A DNA stretch of 64,000 nucleotides. It comes from Ostreococcus mediterraneus (Eukaryota; Chlorophyta; Mamiellophyceae; Mamiellales; Bathycoccaceae). The notes under the pieces are model-generated. The model searched no databases. It worked only from the letters and a program-made list of their open reading frames with translations, and was not told the origin of the DNA. Below, in pieces: positions 19,944 through 29,802 of this stretch. Each line of letters begins with the position of its first letter. Within the stretch, counting starts at the first letter, position 1. The stretch is from contig WMKK01000008.1 of the NCBI GenBank assembly GCA_012295225.1, positions 620,001-684,000 of the forward strand. Reading direction: 5' to 3'. Position numbers and translations under genes: made by a program.

Positions 19944-22900
19944 CTAACTTTCTGCTAATAACGCGTTGACGTACTCCAAAGCACCGTCGATATCGCTCGA
20001 AGGAAGATATTTTCGAGATCTATCGATGACACCGCGCGCGAGGGCTAACATCTCGCTCGAAGGTTTACACGTCAGCGCTATGCATCGCGCTAATTCTAAA
20101 TTAACCGTCGCCAAATTCACCGCAATTTCGATGGCTGATCCGTCATGTTCCGTGCCATCTGCGCCCGCGAGCGGGTCGTCGCCGGCTAAATCCGTAGCTC
20201 TTTGCACGAGCTCGTGTACGAGCTCGGTGGCTTCTTCGATATACGCCGCTTCATTTGCGAAGAGCACGTCGTTTGACTGCAGGCCTTTAATCTTATACGG
20301 CAGAGACGGCTGTGCCATGGCGGTCACCATCGGCGCCAACGAAACATAGGCCCGAATGCGATGCGCACTAAACTGAGTCCATTCAAAATCTTCCACAACC
20401 TTGAGTAGACCGCGGAATATCAAGAAGGCGCCCTTTTCCAGATTCCCAGGCGCGACGACGAGGAGCGAGCCGCAGCGCTTTGCAAACTCAAGCATCGCGT
20501 CCTCGGCTTTGTCGGGTGACAATTCCGCCCAACCTCCTACCGCGGTTTCGCCGCTGCTTTCTTGAGCGTCAGTTATAGCACTTCGAATCAAGCCGTCGAC
20601 TTGTTGTACCAACCCGTGTAAGAGGGCGGCTTCGGCTGTCATGGTGAAGAGTCTGAGGCGCACGACGACTCCGGTGACGCTTGGAATCGTTATTTGGCAA
20701 TACGCCGTGCACGCATTCACAAATGCCTTTGTTTTCTTCGTGTGCTCGGCGGATTTAACGCGTTCGTACACGCTCAAGATGAGCGATATTGCGTGTAGAA
20801 CCAATACTTCTTGCGTTCGCGCGAGGTTTGAAAACGCGCTTCGAGCGGTGACGAGAAAGTTGAGATGTGACTCATAATCTACGCCAAAGCCCACTTTATT
20901 GATAAAAGTCACGACCAGTCGCTCTGCCGCGTTGCGTTCATCGCTTGTACTCATGCCATCAATGCTATCGTGCACAGTTCGAGCGGCTTCAAACGTGTGA
21001 TGTAAACACAACGGGTCGGTGATATCTCCACCAGTCGAGACGCACTCCAACAAAGTTTCGCTAAAACGATTTTTCGATTCACCATGTAATACCTCGGCGA
21101 GGTACACGTACCACTTGACCGAAATCACATAGTTCACATCGTCATAGTGCTTGGTGATGAGCGCCAACATACTTTCGATGTACTTCATCGCGTCCACGGG
21201 CAAGTCGACGTGCTTGGCCGTTTCGCTCTCCTTTTGCTTCAGCGTCCACGCGTTCACATGCCTCGCCACGTCTTTCATCAACGTGTCCAACTCATTTTGT
21301 CCAAGATATTTCACCACATATCGCAGAAACTGCTCGGACACGCGACAGTACGGCTCTATGTGCGACCACCTTTGAACGACTCGCCATACTTCGCGTAAAA
21401 TGTCAAGCCTGTCTCCCTCATTCGGCGGTTTAATATCAAACTTTTCGCCAAGTAATCTATAGCAATCCGCCATCTCTCGTCGCGTTTCGAGCGAATCATC
21501 GTCGTTCGCGCTTGCTCCGACCAATGCCGTCAGCTTCACTGCATTTGCGTGCACCACGGTGGTTGACAGCGATCGGAAAATGGTGCGCAAAAATGGCAAT
21601 GGAGGCGTTTCGCCGCCCATGTACAGCACTTTCTGTAAAATCGCTGGACTTGAACTACGCGCGCAGCATTGAATGAGCCATTCCATGGCGGGGTCCATCA
21701 AATTAGAGTATTCCTCGCGCCTTAAACCGAGGCGAAACACATACGCCATGGCTGGATCATCATCGATGTCTCTCGTTTCGTCCAACACGCCGACGTACGT
21801 CGGCATAAACTCTTGTAGAATACGCAGCGTGTACTTGCTATCGGGCGTTTCACACCCATAAGCTATCGCACACTTGGCCACATACATGCGCATGTACGCC
21901 GCTGCCATGGGATCGGCGATACCGCGCGTCATTTTCATTAAACGTTCGAGCTGCGCCGTCGGCGGTTCATCTTGCAAAAATCGATAACATTTAAACAGCG
22001 CGAGCTCCATGTACATGCGCGGCACAACTTCGCGAATAGTGGCAATTTTGAAAAACCAATTCTTGCAAGTATTCTTCGCCTGCAACCGCACATCCCTCGA
22101 CGCCTTGAAGTCGTTAGGTAGCGCCCGCGAGGCGTTCTTCTTTGGATCCTCCTCCGCCTTGCGCAAAATTCTATCGTACACCAATCTTCCCACAGTTTCA
22201 ATAATGTCGGTGACGAGCACGAACAACACTGGGTAAAACTTCCCCGTGTTCGTATCGCCTAATAGCTTCGCCACTTTCACGCACAATTTCAACGCATTGA
22301 CGCGATCTTCGTTCAACCACGCGTTTGCTATGTCTTCGTTGAGCCGATGCAAACGCGTCACGTACTCTTGCTGGGAAATCCTATGCGTCTCAGCGTTCTG
22401 CCCGGCTGTGGTATTTTCAAGCTCTACCAAACGCGCCTCGACGCCTGCTGCGCCTTTCGCCTTCGTGCTAATGATTTCAAACGCCATGGACACCTGTATC
22501 GTCCCGCGACCGCTGTGCCGAGCGTGCACATCCTTCTTCTTCGCGATCCACCCGTCGATAACGTTGTCCTCACCACCCCACGCCGAAGCTCCCGCACGCG
22601 CGCGAACAGAATCTCCAACATCCACGTGCGTATCGTCCGACATATCATCATCCGAATCCGACGCACCATCACGATTCGCCAAGAGCGTCGCCACGGGATC
22701 GACGTCAAACGCCGCCCGAGCCGCGCTCGCCTCCTCCACCTCTACTTTCTCATCCTCTTCTTCATCCATAACCTCATCGCGCGCACACCCACCCGCGACA
22801 CGCGAAGAACCATTCTTTGACCCCACCGCGATCGCCTCACGCACGCGAATCGATAAAACCTCCCCATCCGCGCGCGCTAATCCATCATCCACGAATGCGC

Positions 22901-22964
22901 TCGCGCGAAATTCCCGCATAAACACCGCGCTCGTGCTCGCGCATCCCACGCCGCGAAGATCCAT
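19944..22964 (-). CDS. VPS35L: VPS35L (retriever complex subunit, C16orf62 family)
   Basis: 1006 residues. After an acidic disordered N-terminus (about 190 residues) the protein aligns by eye with animal VPS35L rather than retromer VPS35: RISQQEYVTRLHRLNEDI, LGDTNTGKFYPVLFVLVTDI, CKNWFFKIATIREVVPRMYME, TRGIADPMAAAYMRMYVAKC, MHDSI-like VHDSIDGM, TKKTKAFVNACTAYCQITIPS. VPS35L with VPS26C and VPS29 forms retriever, which recycles membrane proteins from endosomes together with the CCC complex. Start: the frame is open 66 codons further upstream but without an ATG; the first ATG gives MDLRGVGC. The 3' end converges with the oxidoreductase, only 23 bases apart. Confidence 0.88.
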   Translation of the reverse strand: MDLRGVGCASTSAVFMREFRASAFVDDGLARADGEVLSIRVREAIAVGSKNGSSRVAGGCARDEVMDEEEDEKVEVEEASAARAAFDVDPVATLLANRDGASDSDDDMSDDTHVDVGDSVRARAGASAWGGEDNVIDGWIAKKKDVHARHSGRGTIQVSMAFEIISTKAKGAAGVEARLVELENTTAGQNAETHRISQQEYVTRLHRLNEDIANAWLNEDRVNALKLCVKVAKLLGDTNTGKFYPVLFVLVTDIIETVGRLVYDRILRKAEEDPKKNASRALPNDFKASRDVRLQAKNTCKNWFFKIATIREVVPRMYMELALFKCYRFLQDEPPTAQLERLMKMTRGIADPMAAAYMRMYVAKCAIAYGCETPDSKYTLRILQEFMPTYVGVLDETRDIDDDPAMAYVFRLGLRREEYSNLMDPAMEWLIQCCARSSSPAILQKVLYMGGETPPLPFLRTIFRSLSTTVVHANAVKLTALVGASANDDDSLETRREMADCYRLLGEKFDIKPPNEGDRLDILREVWRVVQRWSHIEPYCRVSEQFLRYVVKYLGQNELDTLMKDVARHVNAWTLKQKESETAKHVDLPVDAMKYIESMLALITKHYDDVNYVISVKWYVYLAEVLHGESKNRFSETLLECVSTGGDITDPLCLHHTFEAARTVHDSIDGMSTSDERNAAERLVVTFINKVGFGVDYESHLNFLVTARSAFSNLARTQEVLVLHAISLILSVYERVKSAEHTKKTKAFVNACTAYCQITIPSVTGVVVRLRLFTMTAEAALLHGLVQQVDGLIRSAITDAQESSGETAVGGWAELSPDKAEDAMLEFAKRCGSLLVVAPGNLEKGAFLIFRGLLKVVEDFEWTQFSAHRIRAYVSLAPMVTAMAQPSLPYKIKGLQSNDVLFANEAAYIEEATELVHELVQRATDLAGDDPLAGADGTEHDGSAIEIAVNLATVNLELARCIALTCKPSSEMLALARGVIDRSRKYLPSSDIDGALEYVNALLAES

Positions 22965-23318
22965 GACGCACGCGTGCGCGTGAAGACGTGCGATGCGCGG
23001 TGCGTCGCGATGCGCGAGCGCGGAATCGTACGCGCGCGGCGCCGGGGACTGCGGATTCGCGCGCGAGAGAGGCCGAATGTGCGCCAACGACTGTACATTG
23101 GTGGCGTCAAACGAGTCCCCATGTGTCCCCGAGTCATTATTGGTGACGATCGTTTTGACCAATCATGACCCCAGGGACCGAGGGACTGTGTTCTGACGAC
23201 GTCACGCGGGTCCGCGCGCGCGCGCGCGACGTCACACGCGCGCGCCCGACGCTCGCGCGCCCGAGCCGCCCCGTCGACGACGTCCATCGCATCGCGTGCT
23301 CTTCAACCGTCGCGCGCG
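22965..23318. promoter_or_regulatory. Divergent promoter region with inverted CCAAT pair
   Basis: 354 bases between the VPS35L and LON-domain gene starts. It holds ATTGGT at 23139-23144 and ACCAAT at 23158-23163 in inverted orientation, the latter inside the shared motif TTGACCAATCATGACCCC (23155 onward). The rest is CG-alternating sequence. The same motif occurs at 37654-37824 and at 59498-59517. Confidence 0.55.
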
Positions 23319-24515
23319 ATGCTGTCCTGCCGCGTGGCGCACACCGCAACGCGCGCGTTTTTCGCGGCGAGATGTCGCGCCACGTCGTCATCGTCGACAC
23401 GGATTCTTCGCGGGCGCGGGCGACGCGGGATGACGCGTGACGTGACGCGGAAGAATGATGAAAGTGAGTTTGGGTATGCGGCGGATTCGTCGGATGAGGA
23501 TGAGCGCGCGCGAGATTGGTTCGGCGACGTGGTGTGGTTGCCGAAGATGGACCCGCGAAAAGATCCCGAAGTCGAGCCGACGCTGCGCGCGGAGCTCGGG
23601 GAGTTTGTGATCCCGATGTTCCCGCTCGGTTCGCACGTGTATTTGCCCGACAGTGAACACGTGCTGAATATCTTTGAGCCACGCTATAGATCGATGTACT
23701 CGGATATTTTGTTCAATGGCTCGCGTCGCTTTGCGGTGCCGATGTGCGCTCCGCAAGAGGAGGGCGTGTTCGCGTCGGTTGCTCCAGTCTTTTACTTGGA
23801 TGATTTGAAGGAAGTGAGCGAGCAAACGAATGACCAAGTGAAGTATGTGTGCTCGCATAGCGTTATTGAGCGCGTGAGAATCAAGCGCGTGCTGAATGAT
23901 AAGATGTGGGGTGACCGGTCGTCGTACTTGAAGTGCGTCGCCGAAAAGTTTGAGGACACAGATTTGGATGAAGATTTGAGCGGCAAAGAGACCATGCTCG
24001 AGGAGAGATTCGCAAAAATCATCGAGCTCCAAGAAAAGCTTGAAGAGCCAGTGCGTTTCACGAGCAATTTGACGGCGACGATTTCTGCGGCGCGCGGCGA
24101 AAATGGATTTTGGCGACTCGTCGGCTTGTGGCAGTCGTTGTTACAAAACCGCGTGAGCGCGAAGGAGAACGAGCTGTCGCAAAACATTCAGGAACTGTTG
24201 CGCTCGTACCTCGAAAAGTCCGGCACTGATTTGAACGACGGGCGAAAGATTCAGCTCGAGTTTGCGACGCTTCCAGATAACATCAAGAATGAGTTCAACC
24301 GACTTCAAGTCAACTATCGCGAAGAGTGCGTAGAGTTGCTTAATGAGGCGATTTATCCATTCCAGTACCTTGTGCAGTACGACTCGCATGCCGCNCGATT
24401 AGATTACTTTGGAAATGAAATGGTTGCCGTAGAAGAGAAGCGCTTGGCGGCGAAGAACGTCTTGCGTTCCATGTTTGCCGGCGGCGATTCTTCTGACGAC
24501 AAAGCGACGCCTTAG
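23319..24515 (+). CDS. LON-substrate-binding-domain protein, probably plastid-targeted
   Basis: 398 residues. Residues 1-40 are Arg/Ser/Thr-rich and fit an organelle transit peptide. The LON N-terminal domain (PF02190) starts at about residue 100 with FVIPMFPLGSHVYLPDSEHVLNIFEPRYRSMYSDIL and runs through a helical second half (ELQEKLEEPVRF ... LLRSYLE). No AAA+ or protease domain follows, so this is the stand-alone form common in cyanobacteria and plastids. Function in plants is poorly known. Base 24395 is an unresolved n in a GCN codon, so that residue is Ala whichever base is present. An inner ATG (MTRDVTRK) is an alternative start. Confidence 0.82.
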   Translation: MLSCRVAHTATRAFFAARCRATSSSSTRILRGRGRRGMTRDVTRKNDESEFGYAADSSDEDERARDWFGDVVWLPKMDPRKDPEVEPTLRAELGEFVIPMFPLGSHVYLPDSEHVLNIFEPRYRSMYSDILFNGSRRFAVPMCAPQEEGVFASVAPVFYLDDLKEVSEQTNDQVKYVCSHSVIERVRIKRVLNDKMWGDRSSYLKCVAEKFEDTDLDEDLSGKETMLEERFAKIIELQEKLEEPVRFTSNLTATISAARGENGFWRLVGLWQSLLQNRVSAKENELSQNIQELLRSYLEKSGTDLNDGRKIQLEFATLPDNIKNEFNRLQVNYREECVELLNEAIYPFQYLVQYDSHAXRLDYFGNEMVAVEEKRLAAKNVLRSMFAGGDSSDDKATP

Positions 24516-24637
24516 ACGGCGACGTACCGCGATGTACAATAGGCTCGAACAGACAATCAATTCTTCGATGGTAATATCACCGCAACTCACATTCATTACA
24601 CGTACATTATCAACTACGTACAGCCGCGGTCGCTACG

Positions 24638-25555
24638 CTACGCTTTCCAATCCTTCATTCCTGGAATGGTATACGATAAACGTGTCACGCCCTTCTTCAC
24701 GCGCACCCCAACCATCTTAAACGCCTCTATTTCCCCCACAGACTTCACGTGCGTACCACCGCACGGACATCCAGGGCTGTTCTCAACGATGGTCACCACG
24801 CGCGGCGACATATCCTCGGTGATAAAACTCGGCAACTGCCCACCACATTTGTTTTTCGCCTCTTCGTACACCAACTCCGCCGCCTCGCTCGAGCTGTTCT
24901 TTTGCGCAATCAACGTCGCCATGGCGTCATCCAACGCCGCCATGAGCTTCGCGCTATCGGCAAGCTCATGTTCGGGCGGAATCTTCCCGCTATACTCCAC
25001 GTACGCGCCTTCGACGAAGTGCTGCCCCTTTGTCGGCTCGAGCACCTCCGGCCCGAGTCCCACGCGAATCATCGCCACATCCAACGCATGCCCAGCCGAA
25101 TGCACTCGCGCATGCAACACGCGCAACGCAGAATCTATCGTCACGCGCACCACTTCACCAACCTCAAACGCATCGCCGTCGACAAATTTGCCGTAGTGCC
25201 TCACGACGCCCCCCGACGCCTTCGCGCTCGAAATCTCAAATCTCGCCCCTCGCGCGCTCACCATCGCGCCCACGTCGCTCGGCTGCCCCCCACCGCTCGG
25301 GTACACAATCGTACTCTCCAACTCCACCGCGTGCGTCGCCGCCGCGTCGCCGTCGACCGCGACGCACGCGCGAACCGCGCTCGAATGGTCGAACGCATAC
25401 GTATCATCCATGTACGCCAGCGCCGTCGTCGTCGCCGCCGCCGACGCCGCCGCAGACGCCATCGCGCGTCGCCCTCGACCTCGCCCACCTTCTCGCGTGC
25501 GCGACGCCGCGATCGACGCCGATGCGAACGCGGACGACGGCGCGAATGCGCGCAT
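24638..25555 (-). CDS. AlaX-type alanyl-tRNA editing protein
   Basis: 305 residues. After a Ser/Ala/Arg-rich N-terminus (about 45 residues, possible transit peptide), the editing domain shows STIVYPSGGGQPSDVG, the zinc-binding HSAGHALD and the distal CPCGGTHV, i.e. the HxxxH and CxxxH metal-binding pairs of AlaX and of the alanyl-tRNA synthetase editing domain. No synthetase catalytic core is present. The protein would deacylate Ser- or Gly-mischarged tRNA-Ala in trans. The first true ATG is at 25555; the codon before it is TTG. Divergent from the SET-domain gene, 80 bases apart. Confidence 0.9.
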   Translation of the reverse strand: MRAFAPSSAFASASIAASRTREGGRGRGRRAMASAAASAAATTTALAYMDDTYAFDHSSAVRACVAVDGDAAATHAVELESTIVYPSGGGQPSDVGAMVSARGARFEISSAKASGGVVRHYGKFVDGDAFEVGEVVRVTIDSALRVLHARVHSAGHALDVAMIRVGLGPEVLEPTKGQHFVEGAYVEYSGKIPPEHELADSAKLMAALDDAMATLIAQKNSSSEAAELVYEEAKNKCGGQLPSFITEDMSPRVVTIVENSPGCPCGGTHVKSVGEIEAFKMVGVRVKKGVTRLSYTIPGMKDWKA

Positions 25556-25635
25556 CAATCAATGGCGCCGTCACACCGCGTCAAACGCCGACGCGTCGCG
25601 CGACCGCGTGGCACCACCGCGCGACGCCGCCGCGG

Positions 25636-28092
25636 ATGGCGCCGCCGCCGACGATGGTCGTCGCGGACGACGACGTCCCGCGCGTCGTCAAGGTGGCCCC
25701 GCACGAGTTCGCGGACACCGGGCGCGGACACCGCGTGCTCGAACGCGTCGCGCGGGGTGATGTGCTTTTGGAGGTGCCGATTGAGATTGGATTTACCGCG
25801 GCTGCGGCGATGGCGGATGCGGAAGTGGGTGCGGTAGCGAGCGCGTGTGCGAGGCATGATGATCTCGTGGCGCTGTTGATATGCGTGGAGGTGGAGCGAG
25901 GGGAAGGGGCGGAGAGGGCGGGGCATTGCGCGTCGTTGCCAGAGTCGTTTGATACTGCGTTTTATTGGAGCCCGGAGGAATTGGAGGAGTTGAAAGGCAC
26001 GGTGTGCTTGAGGGATACGATGAGTTTGATTGAGGAGACGTCGCAGGATTTTGAGAATATTCGCGGCAAGCTTGAGAAGATGGGTCGAGGGACGTGGTTG
26101 GAGGACCACGGGGTGACGTACGAGCGATACGCGTGGGCGAGAAGCAACTTGTGGAGTCGACAATGTGATTTATTGATGCCCGATGGTAAGCGTACGCGGG
26201 CGATGGTGCCGACGTTTGATATTTTTAATCATAGTCCCGATGCACCGCTCGGAAAGACGCATAAATTGAACGCTGAGCGAGGATTGGTGACGGTGTACGC
26301 GTCCAAGGATTACGAGCCTGGCGAACAAGCGTTCATTTCCTACGGTTCAGGCGAGGCGGCAAACTCCAAACTCTTGACGTGGTACGGGTTTTGCGTTGAA
26401 AATAATCCGTATGAAGAACTTGATTTGACGCTTACGGTGAGTGTGAATAAGCTGCGCAAGACGGTGTTGGAAGCGGCGTTGATGGCGAGCGCCGTGGCGT
26501 ACTTGACCGACATCGACGACCGTTGGCAAGAGTCTGGTGACTACGCCGAACCGTACTTGCCCATGCTCTATCAATCTTTATACACACCAAAGATGGAGGA
26601 TTTAGAAGCCGATGGTTCGAGCGCGGAATTTATCGTCAAACACACGGTTCCAGAGCGTGAACCCTTGCCGCCGACGTTGCGCATCATGGCGCGTGTGCAG
26701 CAACTCTCCGATTCCGAATTGGCTGACCCTGAAATCCGACAAGCCGTCATGGAAAGCGCGAATGACAAATCTGGCGAAACAATTGTGTCTATGGCGAATG
26801 AGCTGGCGGCTTTGGCGTCGCTCAAACTCATATTTCAAGACGTTATGGATGGCTTTGTCATCGGGAGCGCCGAGGATGACGAGGCGGAATTAGCCAAACC
26901 GTTTGACCAGGTTCCGTACCGCAAACGATTAGCCTTACTCGTGCGTTCGGGTGAGCGACGAATCGCAACGAAAGCATACGCGATGTCTAGCATGGAATTC
27001 GACAAGACTGTTCGCGACGTGACAAAGACGGCGATTACGCGAACAGAAGGTTTGTGCGAAAACAAAAAGTGCTTGACGTGTGCGTCCTCTGGCTGCCGCT
27101 GGTTGCATGAGTTACGCAAGCAAAAGCCAAACATCGAGGCGGTGTTGCCCGCAGTGAGCAAGTGCGCGCGCGCGATTGAAGATGCTTTACCTCTCGCCGC
27201 GCACTTGCAAGCGATTAATTTGGCGTACATTTGGCTCATGGGTCACCTCGACGACGACGACGTCGCGCCACGCGCGGCGCTCAATCTTCCAACGTGGCCG
27301 TTGGATACGGATCAATGTGATGCGTCGGCGTATGCAGCTTTAGATGAAATGGCGAAATTAGCGATAGACGGAAGTGCGGGCGAAGAGCACGCGCACAACG
27401 GTAAGGAGGGTGAAATGTTACTTCCGGGCGTGTACACCGCAAAGGTGAAAACCTGGGGCGCGTGGATTCTCGCGCAATGGGCCGTGTGCGGAATTTTCGA
27501 CATAACCGACCTGAACGCCATAGGTTCTGAGGCGGCGAGCTTGAAACGTCGCCATGCATGCAGCATACCCACGCGCACCGCGCTCGATGCGCTCGGCGAG
27601 CTCGGACCGTTGGTTGAAATCGGCTCTGGCGGCGGATTGTGGGCGAGACGACTGAGCGAACGCGGGTACGACGTCGTCGCGTACAACACGCCACAGTTTG
27701 ACGAAGATTACCACGATGGTGGCGCCGCGCACATTGCATCGATGAAGCTCACAGAAGTTTCTTGGTTTGACAACATGCGCACCGGTGGACCAGAATCAGC
27801 GAAAGAACACACCGACCGCGCTCTCGTGCTCATGTGGCCAGATATCAGCGGCGACGGCGAATATGGGCTCACCGCACTCGAAAACTACGAAGGTAACACC
27901 CTCGTAACCGTCGGCGAGTGGCGTGATCACACTTTCGGCGAATACGCGCCCGGTGCTACGGCTTCTGGTATGAGTTTCTCCGCCGAATGCCAGGACTTGG
28001 TCGCGTCTCGGTTTGAGCTCGAACGCGTCGTCCCGGTGGCAAATTGGCCCATGTTTGATTCCGTCGCCATGATCTGGCGCGCTCGTAAGTAA
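25636..28092 (+). CDS. SET-domain protein fused to a C-terminal Rossmann methyltransferase-like domain
   Basis: 818 residues. The N-terminal part (about 15-270) is a SETD3/Rubisco-LSMT-like SET domain with SRQCDLL, VPTFDIFNHSPD (the NHS AdoMet motif), EQAFISYGSGEAANSKLLTWYGF. A helical region resembling the Rubisco-LSMT substrate-binding domain follows (about 300-520), containing a Cys cluster CENKKCLTCASSGC. From about residue 657 a second, unrelated methyltransferase-like start appears: GPLVEIGSGGGLWARRL, the AdoMet-binding motif I, followed by VVAYN and LVLMWPD. Two different AdoMet folds in one chain is unusual. Start chosen at the first ATG after the divergent AlaX gene; substrates unknown. 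Confidence 0.82.
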   Translation: MAPPPTMVVADDDVPRVVKVAPHEFADTGRGHRVLERVARGDVLLEVPIEIGFTAAAAMADAEVGAVASACARHDDLVALLICVEVERGEGAERAGHCASLPESFDTAFYWSPEELEELKGTVCLRDTMSLIEETSQDFENIRGKLEKMGRGTWLEDHGVTYERYAWARSNLWSRQCDLLMPDGKRTRAMVPTFDIFNHSPDAPLGKTHKLNAERGLVTVYASKDYEPGEQAFISYGSGEAANSKLLTWYGFCVENNPYEELDLTLTVSVNKLRKTVLEAALMASAVAYLTDIDDRWQESGDYAEPYLPMLYQSLYTPKMEDLEADGSSAEFIVKHTVPEREPLPPTLRIMARVQQLSDSELADPEIRQAVMESANDKSGETIVSMANELAALASLKLIFQDVMDGFVIGSAEDDEAELAKPFDQVPYRKRLALLVRSGERRIATKAYAMSSMEFDKTVRDVTKTAITRTEGLCENKKCLTCASSGCRWLHELRKQKPNIEAVLPAVSKCARAIEDALPLAAHLQAINLAYIWLMGHLDDDDVAPRAALNLPTWPLDTDQCDASAYAALDEMAKLAIDGSAGEEHAHNGKEGEMLLPGVYTAKVKTWGAWILAQWAVCGIFDITDLNAIGSEAASLKRRHACSIPTRTALDALGELGPLVEIGSGGGLWARRLSERGYDVVAYNTPQFDEDYHDGGAAHIASMKLTEVSWFDNMRTGGPESAKEHTDRALVLMWPDISGDGEYGLTALENYEGNTLVTVGEWRDHTFGEYAPGATASGMSFSAECQDLVASRFELERVVPVANWPMFDSVAMIWRARK

Positions 28093-28282
28093 CATATCAT
28101 AGAACCACTATTGATAACTTCGAGTTCATTTTGTAATACGAACTTCATCGTCACGCGTTCGCGTCGACGCACATTATGACTCGTCCCCAGTCGACGAGCT
28201 GGCGCTTCGACGGCTCTCCCGACGGCTCCCACACTCGACGACGCGCCGCGCACCCACACGCACGCGATCGATCGAGAAGTGC

Positions 28283-28891
28283 ATGCTCACAGCACTCAAA
28301 CCATCCCCATGCGTCCGCGTTGCGAGCGTCGCAGATAAACGCCCCGCGCGCCGTGCGCCGCCGCCGCCGCCGCCGCAATGCAAGACGGTTACTTTTACCC
28401 CAACAAAACGAACGACCCGCGTGCGCTGCCTCGGCGAAGACGAGCGCATGTTCATCCCTGCCGGTGCATTTTCGGGCACAACGCCCGAGCGTCGTGCATC
28501 GCAGATGCTCTCCGCCATGCTCACGTACGTCAGTGCGTGGATTGTGATTGCGCAGTTGGAGAATGTCGCCCCGCGCGCGAGTCTCGCCGGCACCGACGCA
28601 AACGTGTCCTCGGACGAGACCGCCGAAGCCGCGCGTGTCGTAGACCAGCACGCATTCTTGCTCGATCACCTCGAGGCACATCCCGTGCGCGATGGCGACG
28701 CGTGGCTCACGGAGCTCTCGCACGAATCTCCAACGTTGGCGAGCCGCATCGGCGAAGTGCGCCTGGCGTACGCGAAGAGCGACTTTGAGTGGCACAACGT
28801 GCACAAACTCGTCGTCGATGGCATCGCCTTTGGTAACGAAGCCGTCATGCGCGAGTGGTTGAAAGGTGCATACGCGCACGAAGCTGCGTGA
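28283..28891 (+). CDS. RBCX: RbcX, Rubisco assembly chaperone
   Basis: 202 residues. The first ~50 residues are Pro/Arg/Thr-rich, consistent with a chloroplast transit peptide. The RbcX fold follows: MFIPAGAFSGTTPERRASQMLSAML, TYVSAWIVIAQLE, the loop HEAP-like region, RIGEVRLAYAKSDFEWHNVHKLV and the C-terminal MREWLKGAY. The N-terminal FIPAGAF and FEW segments resemble the eukaryotic type II form. RbcX dimers clamp the C-terminal peptide of the Rubisco large subunit during L8 assembly in the stroma. A GC-rich frame open on the opposite strand over the same bases has no family features. Confidence 0.88.
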   Translation: MLTALKPSPCVRVASVADKRPARRAPPPPPPQCKTVTFTPTKRTTRVRCLGEDERMFIPAGAFSGTTPERRASQMLSAMLTYVSAWIVIAQLENVAPRASLAGTDANVSSDETAEAARVVDQHAFLLDHLEAHPVRDGDAWLTELSHESPTLASRIGEVRLAYAKSDFEWHNVHKLVVDGIAFGNEAVMREWLKGAYAHEAA

Positions 28892-29802
28892 TGTAATTTT
28901 TGTCTCTACATGTAAATGTCCGAGCGCGACGAGGCGAGCGACCGGCGCGCGACACCGTCGGTGCCTACGCGTCAACCCAGCGCCCTCGTCGCGCCTACCT
29001 TATTCTTTCCTTCACATTTTTTCTGTAATACAACCAACAATTCATATCAAGCACGAATGCCAACGTGCTCACGCGCATTCGCGTCGTCGACGACCGCGTC
29101 ACGCGCGCGTCGACGCCGTCATCGGCGTCAACGCACACCCCTCGTACAAAGCATACACTATACCCATCACGCGCACGCGCTCCAGACGCGTGATAAACAC
29201 CAGGCGGATCCTCATACACAATACAGTCAACGATCTATTAACAGCATGACACGATGCGATAAAACTCGATTCGCGTATATTGAGTGACCAGATCTCTATC
29301 AATATCGCACACCGACGCGCACTCACCCGCCCACGCCCTGGCGCTCGAGTGGATAACGCCGCCTCACTTTTACGCACAACTCACTCACGGTGCGTCCATC
29401 GCTCGCGCCTCGCGCGCCGTCGCGCATCGTCCGTCATCGTTTTCGCCACCGCATCGCGCCGTCGGCGCGCGCGCCGCGACGTCGCGGCGCCGCGTACGGT
29501 GTCGGCGATTCGTACCCTCGCGAGATCCCTCGGCGGCGCCGCGCCATCTTGTGCGCGCGAATGTCGACCGCGCGCGAGCGCGAGGCGACGTACGACGCGC
29601 GAGAAGGCGAGGAATATGTCGTGGGATATATTATTTATCGTTGACGCGCGAGATGCGCGCGCGAGAGGGGTCGTGCGGGCGTTGGAAGGCGCGCGTTGAC
29701 TCGATCTTCGACCTCGAGGTTCTCGGGACGCGCGTGATGTTTTTTGGGGGCGAGGAATGGAATGACTGACGACGCGAGCCGTCTTCGCGCCCGCACAGAA
29801 CA
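28892..29802. other. 911-base region upstream of EFL; probable 5' leader with intron
   Basis: No coding gene could be supported. AT-rich sequence after the RbcX stop (28890-29060) gives way to GC-rich DNA. Just before the EFL start there is ACTGAC (29765-29770) and CGCACAG ending at 29798, exactly the branch and acceptor pattern of the other introns here, so the EFL 5' untranslated leader is probably spliced; a donor such as GTGCGT near 29389 is possible. The highly expressed neighbour makes a long promoter plausible. Confidence 0.5.

Noticed and set aside
24395-24395. Unresolved base as a possible gene defect
   Set aside because: It is the third base of a GCN codon, which encodes Ala in all cases; the frame is unaffected.
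28151-28975. Open frame on the minus strand over the RbcX gene
   Set aside because: The plus-strand protein has clear RbcX features; the antisense product is Arg/Ala/Cys-rich noise.
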